DNA of 64,000 nt, from the NCBI RefSeq assembly GCF_037338445.1, contig NZ_CP147838.1:1612001-1676000 (forward strand), read 5' to 3'. The translations under genes and the position numbers were made by a program. The notes beneath the pieces are model-generated. The model had not been told where the DNA came from. It did not search any database and worked only from the letters and a program-made list of their open reading frames with translations. This document shows, one piece after another, positions 41,081-50,180 of this stretch. Position 1 is the stretch's first letter. The number at the start of each line of letters is the position of its first letter. Source of the stretch: Salinibaculum sp. SYNS191. GTDB lineage: Archaea > Halobacteriota > Halobacteria > Halobacteriales > Haloarculaceae.

Positions 41081-41377
41081 ATGGTGGAGGCCGAACCGCT
41101 CGCACGGGGGATGCTCCTTGTGTTACGCTTCGTCGTCTTCGGGCTCACGCTGGGCATCACGCTCATCAGCTTCCAGGCCTACCAGAAGCGCCGCACCCAG
41201 CGGCTGCAGTACGCGTTCCTCGGCTTCGCGTTCATCAGCATGGGCGTGGCAATCAGCAGCGTCATCACGCAGTTCGGTGCCGGCGCCGACCCCCTCGTTC
41301 GCACGTTCTTCCAGCTAGCCGAGACGATTCCCTGGATTGTCGGCTTCAGTATGATATACCTCTCGCTGTACCGCTGA
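41081..41377 (+). CDS. Small membrane protein (DUF7521-like), partner of the winged-helix regulator
   Basis: 98 residues with three predicted membrane helices (about 11-31, 42-62 and 74-94) and a short basic loop (QKRRTQRLQ). The start ATG at 41081 gives MVEAEPLARG. It resembles the DUF7521 family that usually follows a winged-helix gene. Its job could be to sense a membrane signal for the regulator; that is inference. Confidence 0.72.
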   Translation: MVEAEPLARGMLLVLRFVVFGLTLGITLISFQAYQKRRTQRLQYAFLGFAFISMGVAISSVITQFGAGADPLVRTFFQLAETIPWIVGFSMIYLSLYR

Positions 41378-41480
41378 GTCGCTACCGCGACAGAGCAGCC
41401 CCAGCGGCCGCGGGAACGCCGTTCTCGGATAGAGAGATAAGTCGCTCCGTTTATGGCCCTCCATATCCACTAGAGTCCCA

Positions 41481-43334
41481 ATGACTGACTCGACCACCCA
41501 GGTCATCCGCCTGTTTGGTGGCCCGGGGAGCGGGAAGACGACGGCTCTGCTCGACCGGGTGGAACAATTGCTCGAAGAGAACGACGACGTTGACGTCCGG
41601 GACGTGCTGGTCGTCTCCTACACGCGGGCCGCCGCGGCGGAAATCCGCGAACGGCTCGCAGAACGCCTCGACACGACGCCGCGTGCCCTCCGTGGCAACG
41701 TCTGCACGATGCACGCGAAGGCCTACGACCTGCTGAACCTCTCGCGGGGCGACGTCGTCGGCGAGTCCGACAAGGAGGAGTTCTGCGAGCAGTTCGGCGT
41801 CGAGTTCGAGGACGAGTACGAGGGCTCGCGCCGCCGCTCGGCCCGCTCGACGACCCTGGGGAACAAGGTCATCGCCACCAGTCAGTGGCTCCAGCGCACC
41901 CGCCGCGACGTGGCCGACTGGTACGACGTCCCCTTCAAGTGGGACGAGGAGAAGGTCCGTCTCCCGCCGGACATCGACGACAACGCCCAGACGGGCAACA
42001 AGTACACGCCGACCTGGCCCTCGGACGACGACCGGCTCGACATCCCGGAGGCCATCCGCGCCTGGCGGCGGTACAAGGGCGACAACGGGCTGGTCGGCTT
42101 CGCCGACATGCTCGAACGGGTCAAGCAGCGCTCGCTGCTGCCCAACGTCGACTACCTCGTCATCGACGAGTTCCAGGACATCACGACGCTGCAGTACGAC
42201 GTCTACACCGAGTGGCGGCCCCACATGAAGCGGGTGCTCATCGCCGGCGACGACGACCAGGTCGTCTACGCCTGGCAGGGCGCCGACCCGGACCTGCTGC
42301 TGGACGAGGACGTCGACGAGGACGTCATCCTCCCCAACTCCTACCGCCTGCCCTCCCGGATTCTCAACGTCGTCAACAGGGAGGTCAACCACATCACCAA
42401 GCGCCAGGAGAAGGACCTCAAGCCCCGCAAGGAGGGCGGCAAGGTCGAGGCCGTCCAGCGGCCGTCGATGCTGGACCTGGTGCGCAACGTCCGCGGGACT
42501 ATCCAGGAGACCGAGGACGACACCGCGATGATACTCTTCCGCGCGCGCTACCAGATGTTCCAGTTCATGGACGAGTTCATCGGCGAGGGCATCCCGTTCA
42601 AGTGTCTGACCGACCAGCGGATGTGGACCGACCGGCTGACACAGTACGTCGACGCCATCGAGGCGCTCGACGCCGACGAGCCGGTCAACGGGTTGCAGGC
42701 CCGCCGGCTGGCCGACATGCTCGCCGACTCCGCGTTCGGGACCGGCGAGCGCGACGACTTCTTCGACGCGCTGGACGAGCGCGAGGAGGAGACCGGCGTC
42801 GACGACATCGTGAACATGGACATCGAGCCGGAGATGGTCCGCGAGTACGTCCCCTTCGTACCGGACCCGCGCTCGGCCGCGGACATGCTCCGGAAGGTCA
42901 CGAACTTCCAGGAGCGCTCGGTCGACGCCTACTTCGCCGGCGAGTACCGCGGGCTGGACCGCGACCGGGTGCGCGTCGGCACCATCCACTCCGCGAAGGG
43001 TCGCGAGGCCGACCACGTCTTCGTCGCCACCGACCTCACCGAGAAGGTAGTCGAGCAGATGGCCGCGACGGTCGACCAGCAGAACACCCCGGTGCCCGGC
43101 GACGGCGAGTTCACGAAACACACCTCGCCGGTGCCGACGCTGACCGACAACGAACGCCGCGTCTTCTACGTCGGCATGTCCCGCGCCCGCGAACGCCTCG
43201 TCCTGATGGAGAACCTCGTCGACGGCGCGCCGACCCTGCCCGTCGACGTCCTCCTCAACAACGAACCGACCGACGCCGACGTCGACGAACTGCTGGCCGA
43301 GGCCGAGGAACCGCTGCCCGCGCAGGCCGACTGA
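41481..43334 (+). CDS. UvrD/Rep-type superfamily 1 DNA helicase
   Basis: 617 residues. All SF1A motifs are present: I GGPGSGKTTALLDR, Ia SYTRAAAAEIRERLAER, II IDEFQDITTLQ, III GDDDQVVYAWQGAD, IV NSYRLPSRIL, V VGTIHSAKGREADHVFVATDL, VI YVGMSRARERLVLM. The N-terminal aspartates and the DEFQD sequence (instead of DEAQD) are common in archaeal members. Such helicases act in repair or replication restart. There is no partner nuclease domain and the protein is shorter than bacterial UvrD by about 100 residues. Confidence 0.9.
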   Translation: MTDSTTQVIRLFGGPGSGKTTALLDRVEQLLEENDDVDVRDVLVVSYTRAAAAEIRERLAERLDTTPRALRGNVCTMHAKAYDLLNLSRGDVVGESDKEEFCEQFGVEFEDEYEGSRRRSARSTTLGNKVIATSQWLQRTRRDVADWYDVPFKWDEEKVRLPPDIDDNAQTGNKYTPTWPSDDDRLDIPEAIRAWRRYKGDNGLVGFADMLERVKQRSLLPNVDYLVIDEFQDITTLQYDVYTEWRPHMKRVLIAGDDDQVVYAWQGADPDLLLDEDVDEDVILPNSYRLPSRILNVVNREVNHITKRQEKDLKPRKEGGKVEAVQRPSMLDLVRNVRGTIQETEDDTAMILFRARYQMFQFMDEFIGEGIPFKCLTDQRMWTDRLTQYVDAIEALDADEPVNGLQARRLADMLADSAFGTGERDDFFDALDEREEETGVDDIVNMDIEPEMVREYVPFVPDPRSAADMLRKVTNFQERSVDAYFAGEYRGLDRDRVRVGTIHSAKGREADHVFVATDLTEKVVEQMAATVDQQNTPVPGDGEFTKHTSPVPTLTDNERRVFYVGMSRARERLVLMENLVDGAPTLPVDVLLNNEPTDADVDELLAEAEEPLPAQAD

Positions 43335-43350
43335 CGCCACTCGCTTTCGC

Positions 43351-44454
43351 TTACTCGTCTATCGTCCCGCCGGTCAGGTAGTGCGCTATCTTCTCGCGGC
43401 TGGTGTCTGCGACCTTCAGGAAGCGGACGACGCGCTCGCCGTCCTCGTAGCCGTCGTCCAGAATCTCCAGGTGGAGGCCGTAGCCCCGGAACCGATTGAG
43501 CTGTGCCTCGATGGTCGCCGGGTCGCCGCGGATGGTGTGCTCGTCGCCGATGAGCCGGTCGGCGGCCACGTCGCGGATGCTCTCGACGGCCGGCAGGAGG
43601 ATTGCCTCGCCGAGGTCGCGGGCCCGCTCGCGGGTCTGTGCCTCGTCGTCGTCGAACTCCACCGCCTGGTAGGCCTCGCGGATGATGCGCGCAAAGAGGA
43701 AGTCCCGGCCGTAGTCGTAGGGCTTGTCGAAGGCGTGGGCGAGGTCGGCGCGGTGGATGGCGCTGGTGGTGTACTTCAGGGCGCGGCGGCCGTCGGCGGA
43801 CTTCATCACGACCCCCTCCCGGCCGCGCGCGTCCAAGTCGTCGATGGCCTCCCGGACGGCGTCGGCGGCCCCGGTCGGGTCGTGGACGCCGAACTCCGGG
43901 ACCTGCGGGAGGTCGTAGGCGTCACAGACCTCGCGGCGGTCGGCGACGGGCATCGGCTCGCCGGTCTCGCGGTGGCGGACGTCGAACACCCTGAGTGCGG
44001 CCTCGTCGACCTCTGCGTAGTCGTGGGTCGTATAGGGGTTCTCCGGCCCGATGAGTTCGCCACAGACGACGCGCTCGGGGTGGTCGTCGAAGAAGGCGTC
44101 CACCGGGAGGTCGCGGGCGAGGTCGGTCGTGAACGGACAGATGTAGCCGCTGCGGGTGAACGCGTAGACGTCGCCGTCGGCGCAGGCGACACGCACGTTG
44201 TAGCCGTTGAGTTTCTCCTCGACGGCGACCGGGCCGTCGAAGAACTCGACCACGCCGGGATCGAGCACGAGCGTCCGCGGGATGGATGGAAAGCCGCGGA
44301 CGACCGCGTCGCCGACGACGACCGTGCCGCGCTCGACGCCGTGGCGCGCGTCGGGCAGGTAGTGGTAGGCGCGGCCGCGGTAGGTGTCGCGCTCGAAGTG
44401 CTCCCGGAGGTCGTCGTGGTCGGCGTCGAAGACCTCGCCGAGGTCGCGGTCCAT
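43351..44454 (-). CDS. ATP-dependent RNA ligase (archaeal Rnl3 type)
   Basis: 367 residues. The covalent nucleotidyl motif I is [12 protein letters not shown] (KLNG; lysine near residue 94), with motif [19 protein letters not shown], motif IIIa RVFDVR, motif IV EGVVMK and motif V ALKYTTS. The C-terminal domain (about 250-367) is helical and is the archaeal dimerisation domain. The enzyme joins or circularises RNA ends. The ATG at 44454 is followed by [16 protein letters not shown]; the frame further up is empty. It is divergent from its partner gene. Confidence 0.88.
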   Translation of the reverse strand: MDRDLGEVFDADHDDLREHFERDTYRGRAYHYLPDARHGVERGTVVVGDAVVRGFPSIPRTLVLDPGVVEFFDGPVAVEEKLNGYNVRVACADGDVYAFTRSGYICPFTTDLARDLPVDAFFDDHPERVVCGELIGPENPYTTHDYAEVDEAALRVFDVRHRETGEPMPVADRREVCDAYDLPQVPEFGVHDPTGAADAVREAIDDLDARGREGVVMKSADGRRALKYTTSAIHRADLAHAFDKPYDYGRDFLFARIIREAYQAVEFDDDEAQTRERARDLGEAILLPAVESIRDVAADRLIGDEHTIRGDPATIEAQLNRFRGYGLHLEILDDGYEDGERVVRFLKVADTSREKIAHYLTGGTIDE

Positions 44455-44533
44455 ACCCAAAGACGCGCCGGTCAGCGGCAAAAGCGTAACGCGGGCCGGA
44501 GAACATTTGCCGACGGCCGGTGAAGTGACGGGT

Positions 44534-45229
44534 ATGGCCACCTCGCCGCTCAAACAGCGGTTCGTGCTCGACACGTCGCTGTTCCTGACGCCGGAGATAC
44601 GCGGCGACGACGAGTCCGTCGAGGAGACCTGCGTCCGCCTGCTCGACGACATCGCGGAGGCGCGCCTGGAACACGGCATCTCCTGTTACATGCCCCCCTC
44701 CATCTACGAGGAACTGACCACGATGTTGCGGGACCGCGACGTCTCGCAGGCGACCATCCAGAAACTCAACACCTGGGTCATCACGAAAAGCCCCGCCCAC
44801 TACGAGGTGATGATTCCCGCGGAGATGGTCTACGAGTTCATCGACGAGATGTCAGAGCGGGTCGACCGCGGCCTGCGCGTCTCCGAGAAGGCCGTCCGGA
44901 AGGCCGAACAGAAGCGCGACGAGACCGTCGAGGACCACGACTACATGACCGAAATCGACCGGGTCATCTCCGAGTTGCGCGACGAGTACCGCGACGCCCT
45001 CCGGCAGGGCGTGCTCGACTCGCGGGAGGACTTCGACCTGCTCATCCTGGCGCGGGAACTCGACGCCGGCGTCGTCACCGAGGACCAGGGCATCATCAAC
45101 TGGGCCGAGGACTTCGGCCTGCGCTACCTCTACGGCCGGGACTTCCCGGCGCTGCTCTCCGAGTACCTCGCGGTCAGCGAGCGCGACCGCTGGCGGGCGA
45201 CGGACACGGGCGAGGACGCCGACGGGTAG
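44534..45229 (+). CDS. RNA-ligase partner protein (PIN domain)
   Basis: 231 residues. The PIN fold is shown by [15 protein letters not shown] (first Asp), [37 protein letters not shown] (acidic cluster). Archaeal genomes place this protein beside RNA ligase, so it is likely a nuclease that works with it in RNA repair or processing. ATG at 44534. It ends directly against the convergent membrane gene. Confidence 0.86.
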   Translation: MATSPLKQRFVLDTSLFLTPEIRGDDESVEETCVRLLDDIAEARLEHGISCYMPPSIYEELTTMLRDRDVSQATIQKLNTWVITKSPAHYEVMIPAEMVYEFIDEMSERVDRGLRVSEKAVRKAEQKRDETVEDHDYMTEIDRVISELRDEYRDALRQGVLDSREDFDLLILARELDAGVVTEDQGIINWAEDFGLRYLYGRDFPALLSEYLAVSERDRWRATDTGEDADG

Positions 45230-45472
45230 TCACTCCTCGTCGTCGGGCGATTTCGCGACCGTCCCGGCGACCTTTCGAGCGGCGACGCCGAGGAGGTCCG
45301 TCGGGGAGGTGTAAATTTCCATCCCGACGACCATCACTACCGCGAAGGCGACGAAGCCGGCCCCGACCAGCACGTCGCCGTCGAGCAGGCGCAACAGGCC
45401 GAAGAAGGCCACCGGGATGGCGAAGACGACGCTCCCGGCGAGTCCGAGCAAACCGGTGATACCCCGCGACAT
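45230..45472 (-). CDS. Small two-helix membrane protein
   Basis: 80 residues. Two membrane helices (about 7-27 and 34-54) with a short loop of DGD, followed by a basic and acidic cytoplasmic tail (TSPTDLLGVAARKVAGTVAKSPDDEE). No family I can name with confidence; similar haloarchaeal proteins are annotated as DUF7533. The stop codon directly abuts that of the RNA-ligase partner. Confidence 0.65.
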   Translation of the reverse strand: MSRGITGLLGLAGSVVFAIPVAFFGLLRLLDGDVLVGAGFVAFAVVMVVGMEIYTSPTDLLGVAARKVAGTVAKSPDDEE

Positions 45473-45548
45473 GAGCGGAGGTAGGGGCGAGGACGGCATA
45501 AGCGCGCGGCATCGAAAGCGTTTGGCCGGTTCGACCCGAAGCGAGGGT

Positions 45549-46160
45549 ATGTTCACCGGCATCGTCGAGGAGACCGGCGAGGTGCTGGCCGTCGAGGACG
45601 AGGAGGGCGGCCGTCGACTGCGCATCGGGACCACCTTCGAGGACCTGTCGGCCGGGCAGTCCATCAGCGTCAGCGGGGCCTGTCTGACCGTCGAGGAGTA
45701 CGCGGACGGCGAGTGGTTCTCGCTGTTCCTCGCGACGGAGACCGTCGCGAAGACGTACCTCGGGGACCTCGCGGTCGGCGACAGCGTGAACCTCGAACGC
45801 GCGATGCCCGCCGACGGCCGCTTCGACGGCCACTTCGTGCAGGGTCACGTCGACACCACCGCCGAGGTGCTCGGCATCGAACAGGAAGGCGAGGACTGGG
45901 TCTACACGTTCTCGATTCCGGAGGGGCAGGGACAGTACATCGTTCCCAAGGGGTCGATAACCGTCGACGGCATCAGCCTGACCGTCGCTGACCTCGCGGA
46001 CGGACAGTTCAGCGTCGCTATCATCCCCGAGACGTACCGACTGACGACGCTCTCGGAGAAGGAGGTCGGCGACCCGGTCCACCTGGAAGTGGACGTGGTG
46101 GCGAAGTACGTCGAGAGTCTGGTGGACGCGGAGGCCGTCGGCAACGTCGTCGGCGAGTGA
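45549..46160 (+). CDS. ribE: Riboflavin synthase, bacterial-type alpha chain
   Basis: 203 residues. The two-fold internal repeat of lumazine-binding domains is clear: MFTGIVEETGEV starts the first and GRFDGHFVQGHVDTTAEV starts the second. GACLTVE and TVDGISLTVAD are the repeat-matching motifs. It dismutates two lumazine molecules to riboflavin. Most archaea use an unrelated synthase (RibC), whereas haloarchaea have this bacterial form. Confidence 0.93.
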   Translation: MFTGIVEETGEVLAVEDEEGGRRLRIGTTFEDLSAGQSISVSGACLTVEEYADGEWFSLFLATETVAKTYLGDLAVGDSVNLERAMPADGRFDGHFVQGHVDTTAEVLGIEQEGEDWVYTFSIPEGQGQYIVPKGSITVDGISLTVADLADGQFSVAIIPETYRLTTLSEKEVGDPVHLEVDVVAKYVESLVDAEAVGNVVGE

Positions 46161-46294
46161 GCGGAGCAGAGTTGGTCCGGCGGCGACGCGCCACTCGAAT
46201 ATGCCCAGCGTGCATCGCCGGCGCGCAGATATTAAATTCCCATTATATTCTCTAGGGGCGAAGCTTATGTGTCGGACTGCGAGTGAGGTATACA

Positions 46295-46408
46295 ATGACA
46301 CACTACAGTGCCAGCCGGGGTATCCGGTACACAGCACCGCCGACAGAGGAGACGGAGACAGCCGAGACGACGGCAGAGGGAAGCGAACCTGCCGCCGCGG
46401 ACGACTGA
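46295..46408 (+). CDS. Very small acidic protein
   Basis: 37 residues, MTHYSASRGIRYTAPPTEE then TETAETTAEGSEPAAADD. Third positions are mostly G or C, and the acidic composition is haloarchaeal. A TATA-like ttatattctc (about 46243-46252) is upstream. It is short, so the call depends on codon bias only. Confidence 0.42.
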   Translation: MTHYSASRGIRYTAPPTEETETAETTAEGSEPAAADD

Positions 46409-46450
46409 CGTAACGAGGGGTTTTTCGCCGTCAGCACCATACGGGGAGTC

Positions 46451-47044
46451 ATGACGCTGACGGCGGGTGTGGTGGCCGTACAGGGGGACGTGAGCGAGCA
46501 CGCGGAGGCAATCGAGCGTGCCGCCGCAGCCCACGGCCGGGAGAGCGAAGTGGTCGAGATACGCGAGTCCGGGCTGGTGCCCGACTGCGACGCCCTGCTC
46601 ATGCCTGGCGGGGAGTCGACCACCATCTCCCGGCTCATCCAGCGGGAGGGCATCGCCGGGGAGATAATCGCCCACGTCGAGGCCGGCAAGCCGCTGCTGG
46701 CGACGTGTGCCGGCCTCATCGTCGCCAGCACGGACGCCCAGGACGACCGCGTGGAGACGCTGAACCTGCTGGACGTGACCGTCGAGCGCAACGCCTTCGG
46801 CCGGCAGAAGGACAGCTTCGAGGCCCCGCTGGACGTCGAGGGCTTCGACGAGCCCTTCCCCGCCGTGTTCATCCGCGCGCCGGTCATCGACGAGGTGTTC
46901 GCGGGCGTGGAGGTGCTGGCGAGGTGGGACGACAACCCCGTCGCCGTCAGGCAGGGCCCGGTCGTCGGCACTTCCTTCCACCCGGAACTCACCGGCGACT
47001 CCCGCATCCACGACCTCGCCTTCTTCGACGCTTCGACGCGCTGA
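46451..47044 (+). CDS. pdxT: Pyridoxal 5'-phosphate synthase glutaminase subunit
   Basis: 197 residues, a class I glutaminase. ALLMPGGESTTISRL is the oxyanion motif (GGES), LATCAGLIVAS the nucleophile cysteine, and TSFHPELTGD the catalytic His and Glu. It provides ammonia to PdxS, which is not in the window. It is followed by hisE, 26 bases on. Confidence 0.93.
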   Translation: MTLTAGVVAVQGDVSEHAEAIERAAAAHGRESEVVEIRESGLVPDCDALLMPGGESTTISRLIQREGIAGEIIAHVEAGKPLLATCAGLIVASTDAQDDRVETLNLLDVTVERNAFGRQKDSFEAPLDVEGFDEPFPAVFIRAPVIDEVFAGVEVLARWDDNPVAVRQGPVVGTSFHPELTGDSRIHDLAFFDASTR

Positions 47045-47070
47045 AGAGCGTCCGCGGTGTTGTGGCCGCC

Positions 47071-47361
47071 ATGAGCGACACCGACATCGTCGACGAGCTA
47101 TTCGCGGTCATCGAGGACCGCAAGGAACGTCTCCCGGAGGACTCCTACACGGCCTCGCTGTTCACCCACGAGAAAGGCGAGAACGCCGTGCTGGAGAAGC
47201 TGGGCGAGGAGATGACGGAGCTGATTCTGGCCGCGAAGGACGGCGACGACGACGAAATCGCCCACGAGTCCGCGGACATCGTCTATCACTTGCTCGTTTT
47301 GCTGGCGATGCACGACATGACCGTCGGGGACCTGCGCGAAGAACTCGAAAAGCGGCGGTAG
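47071..47361 (+). CDS. hisE: Phosphoribosyl-ATP pyrophosphatase
   Basis: 96 residues. The MazG-like motif EKLGEEMTELILAAKDGDDDEIAHESADIVYHLLVLL carries the metal-binding acidic residues (EE..E, E..D) of HisE. It removes pyrophosphate from phosphoribosyl-ATP in histidine synthesis. The other histidine genes are elsewhere. It starts with ATG 47071, 26 bases from pdxT. Confidence 0.93.
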   Translation: MSDTDIVDELFAVIEDRKERLPEDSYTASLFTHEKGENAVLEKLGEEMTELILAAKDGDDDEIAHESADIVYHLLVLLAMHDMTVGDLREELEKRR

Positions 47362-47379
47362 ACACGGCCTGCGACAGGC

Positions 47380-47398
47380 GGGATAGTCTTTTTATCCC
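47380..47398 (+). terminator. Hairpin with T-run after hisE
   Basis: gggata (47380-47385) pairs with tatccc (47393-47398); the loop gtctttt contains the T-run. It overlaps the stop codon of the convergent gene, so it may act in both directions. Confidence 0.45.
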
Positions 47399-47754
47399 AG
47401 TAGTCCACCGACGGCCCCGCCGATGGCGCTGTCGATAGCGAAGACCAGGGCGATAGCGACGGCGATGACGAACACGCTGGCACCGCCGAGGATGCCGCCG
47501 ATGGGGCCGGCGGCCACGCCGCCGGCGAGGGCACCGAGGACTCCAAAGAGGATGGCGAGGACGAGACCGCCCAGCGAGCCGGCGAGCAGGCCGTGCCAGG
47601 CCCCGTTCGCGAGGCCGCCGCCGGCGACCAGACCCGCGACGACGCCCGCGATGAGGCCGGCACCGATGTGTCCGATAACCGGCAGCGCGAAGGCGAGAAA
47701 TCCGCTGACGATACCCGCGAGAAACCCGATGACGACGGCGTTCCAGTTGGTCAT
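47392..47754 (-). CDS. DUF5518-like polytopic membrane protein
   Basis: 120 residues, almost entirely hydrophobic: four membrane helices separated by short glycine-rich turns (GLVAGGGLANGAW, GGVAAGPIGGILGG). The start ATG at 47754 (MTNWNAVV) is preferred. It resembles the DUF5518 family of haloarchaea. Function unknown. Confidence 0.72.
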   Translation of the reverse strand: MTNWNAVVIGFLAGIVSGFLAFALPVIGHIGAGLIAGVVAGLVAGGGLANGAWHGLLAGSLGGLVLAILFGVLGALAGGVAAGPIGGILGGASVFVIAVAIALVFAIDSAIGGAVGGLLG

Positions 47755-47852
47755 GCCCACAATTCGCCGGCGAGCGGCAAGACGGTGTCGGCGGGCGTGA
47801 CAGGGCGTGCCAACGGACGCGCTTTTCAGTGCTGGCCGTCTACGGCGCGGTA

Positions 47853-48818
47853 ATGAGCCAGCCGTTCGAGGACTTGCCGACGCTTTTAACCGCCGACGAG
47901 CTCGTCGACAAGGCCTTCTCGCGAGCGGCCCGGTCCGGGCGCTCGAAGTCCGGCGTCGACGCCCAGCAGTCGATGCTGATGACCGCGACCAACATCGTCT
48001 CCGACAACCTGGAGAACGCGGTCAGCGAGTGGCCCGACTTCGGGACGCTCGACCCGTTCTACTACGAGCTCGCCGACGCCATCGCCGACGTGGACGCCCT
48101 GCGCCAGTCGCTGAACGAACTCTCCTGGGCCTCCCGGAAGGCCACCGACATCCGCAAGGAGTACGAGGGCCGCATCGCTCGCGGCGACGCCGACACCGCC
48201 CGCAAGCTCCGCAAGCAGGCTTTCGCCCGCGTCGCCGACGTCGTCGACGAAATCGAGGACGACATCCAGGTGCTGGCGGACGCCCGCTGGGACCTGCGGA
48301 AACTGCCCGACATCCGCCCGGACGAGCCGACCATCGTCATCGCCGGCTACCCGAACGTCGGCAAGTCCTCCTTCGTCAACGAGGTCACCCGCGCCAGCAA
48401 CGAGACCGCAAGCTACCCCTTCACCACGACCGGGGTCGACATCGGCCACGTCGAGCGCGACCACATCCGCTACCAGCTCGTCGACACGCCGGGGCTGCTC
48501 GACCGCCCGCCGGAGGAGCGCAACGATATCGAGTCACAGGCCGTCAGCGCGCTCGAACACGCCGCCGACGCCGTGCTCGTCCTGCTGGACGCCTCCGGCG
48601 ACTGCGGCTACCCGCTCGCCGACCAGCTCGAACTCCGGGACGCCATCGAGGCGCGCTTCGACGTGCCGGTCCTGACGATATGTAACAAGTCCGACCGCTC
48701 GCGGGACGTCGAGGCCGACTACTACATGAGCATCACCGAGGACGAGAACGTCGACGCGGTGCTGGACGCGGCAATCGACGCCGTGGAGTACGAACCGGAA
48801 CTGCCCTTCGACGAGTAG
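47853..48818 (+). CDS. NOG1-type GTPase
   Basis: 321 residues. N-terminal helical bundle (about 10-155), then the GTPase: G1 AGYPNVGKSS, G2 around the TTTGVD stretch, G3 VDTPGLLDRP, G4 CNKSD. Closest to the archaeal NOG1-like family (Obg superfamily), with a role in large-subunit assembly. The C-terminal NOG domain of eukaryotic NOG1 is absent. ATG at 47853. Confidence 0.9.
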   Translation: MSQPFEDLPTLLTADELVDKAFSRAARSGRSKSGVDAQQSMLMTATNIVSDNLENAVSEWPDFGTLDPFYYELADAIADVDALRQSLNELSWASRKATDIRKEYEGRIARGDADTARKLRKQAFARVADVVDEIEDDIQVLADARWDLRKLPDIRPDEPTIVIAGYPNVGKSSFVNEVTRASNETASYPFTTTGVDIGHVERDHIRYQLVDTPGLLDRPPEERNDIESQAVSALEHAADAVLVLLDASGDCGYPLADQLELRDAIEARFDVPVLTICNKSDRSRDVEADYYMSITEDENVDAVLDAAIDAVEYEPELPFDE

Positions 48819-48842
48819 TCAGCGGACGGCGCGACCGCCACG

Positions 48843-50141
48843 TCAGCCGACTTCGGTCGTCAGGTACCGGACCTCAGTCGTGATATTCCGTCCCAGGCGC
48901 TCCTCGATGCGGGCATCCAGCGTCGAGGAGAGACTGCCGACCGTCTCGCCGGGCGGAACGCCCACGGTCACGATGACCCGCTGTGGCCGCTGGAAGAGGA
49001 CGGTGTTGGTCTGTTCGACCTCGACGTCGAGCAACTGAACGTCGAAGGGCACCGAGGCGTCCGTCGAGTTGACGACGGCCTCCGCGTCGGCCTGGATGTC
49101 CTGAGTCGTCGTCGCGCGGGTGTAGGAGTCGACGGTCACGCCGCCGAGGAAGGCCGACAGCACGACGATTGCCACGACGAGGACGCCGATGCGCTTGACC
49201 GTCGCGCTCTTTGCGCTGTTCTGGCGGAACCAGTGCTCCGGGCGGTAGCCGCGGTACCACAGGACGACCAGCGCCGCGAGGTTGATGGAGAGGACGTTCA
49301 CGAGCAGCAGGACGCTGGAGCCGAGCGTCACGAGCGGCGCGCCCCAGGCCAGCCCGATGCCGGCCGTCGCGGCGGGCGGGATGAGCGCGACGGCGATCAT
49401 CACGCCGACCAGCGCCGTCGAGACGCCGGAGGTGAGGCTGACGATGCCGGCCGCGCCGGCACCGAGCGCGACGACGAGCGAGAGGAAGTCGGGCGCGACC
49501 CGCTCGCGTATCTCCGGGACTGTCGCCACGTCGGCCAGCGGCGGCACGACGTTGGTGTACCGGACGAAGGTTGCGAAGGCCGCAGCGGTCAGGACCGCCA
49601 GCAGGAGGCCGCCGACCTGGAGGCGGACGCCCCGCGAGAACAGGTCGTGGTCGTTGACGACGGTGCCGACGCTCGCGGCCATCGCGGGCCCCACGAGCGG
49701 CGCGATGACCATCGACCCGACGACGACCGCCGGGGAGTCGAGCAGGAGCCCCGCCGTGGCGATGACGGCGCTGACGACTGTCATCACGACGTAGGTCGTC
49801 GTCGACGGCGCGAGCGAGGAGGCGGCCGCGGTCAACTCCTCGCGGGCGATGATGTCCTCGTCCTTCTCCTCGGCGTACTCCTCCTGGAGCTGTTCGAACC
49901 GCTGTGAGACGACGGTGCTGGCCTCGACGACGACGGTGAAGGTGTCGTCGCTGAGGCCGGCCTCCCGGAGCGACTCCAGCACCGGCTCGACGGCGTTTTT
50001 CGGCAGCGGGAAGGTGGCGACGGCGGCGTATTTCCGCCCGCTGGTCTCGTCGGTCACGACGTAGTCGATGCCCTCGTCGTCGAGGGTCGCGAGCACTGTC
50101 TCGCGTTTGCCCGCGGGGATGGTGACCTGAACGAGTCGCAC
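48843..50141 (-). CDS. TIGR00341/DUF389-like membrane protein
   Basis: 432 residues. The N-terminal 90 residues form a soluble alpha/beta domain (two halves with the TFTVVVE pattern), then about six or seven membrane helices (110-350) with the DUF389 core (GSMVIAPLVGPAMA, VGVMIAVALIPPAATAG), then an extracytoplasmic C-terminal domain (350-432). The family is widespread, and its function is unknown, with transport suspected. Confidence 0.88.
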   Translation of the reverse strand: MRLVQVTIPAGKRETVLATLDDEGIDYVVTDETSGRKYAAVATFPLPKNAVEPVLESLREAGLSDDTFTVVVEASTVVSQRFEQLQEEYAEEKDEDIIAREELTAAASSLAPSTTTYVVMTVVSAVIATAGLLLDSPAVVVGSMVIAPLVGPAMAASVGTVVNDHDLFSRGVRLQVGGLLLAVLTAAAFATFVRYTNVVPPLADVATVPEIRERVAPDFLSLVVALGAGAAGIVSLTSGVSTALVGVMIAVALIPPAATAGIGLAWGAPLVTLGSSVLLLVNVLSINLAALVVLWYRGYRPEHWFRQNSAKSATVKRIGVLVVAIVVLSAFLGGVTVDSYTRATTTQDIQADAEAVVNSTDASVPFDVQLLDVEVEQTNTVLFQRPQRVIVTVGVPPGETVGSLSSTLDARIEERLGRNITTEVRYLTTEVG

Positions 50142-50180
50142 GTCTCCGGGGTCGGCGGCGGGGAGAAAAAGCGTTCGGGG

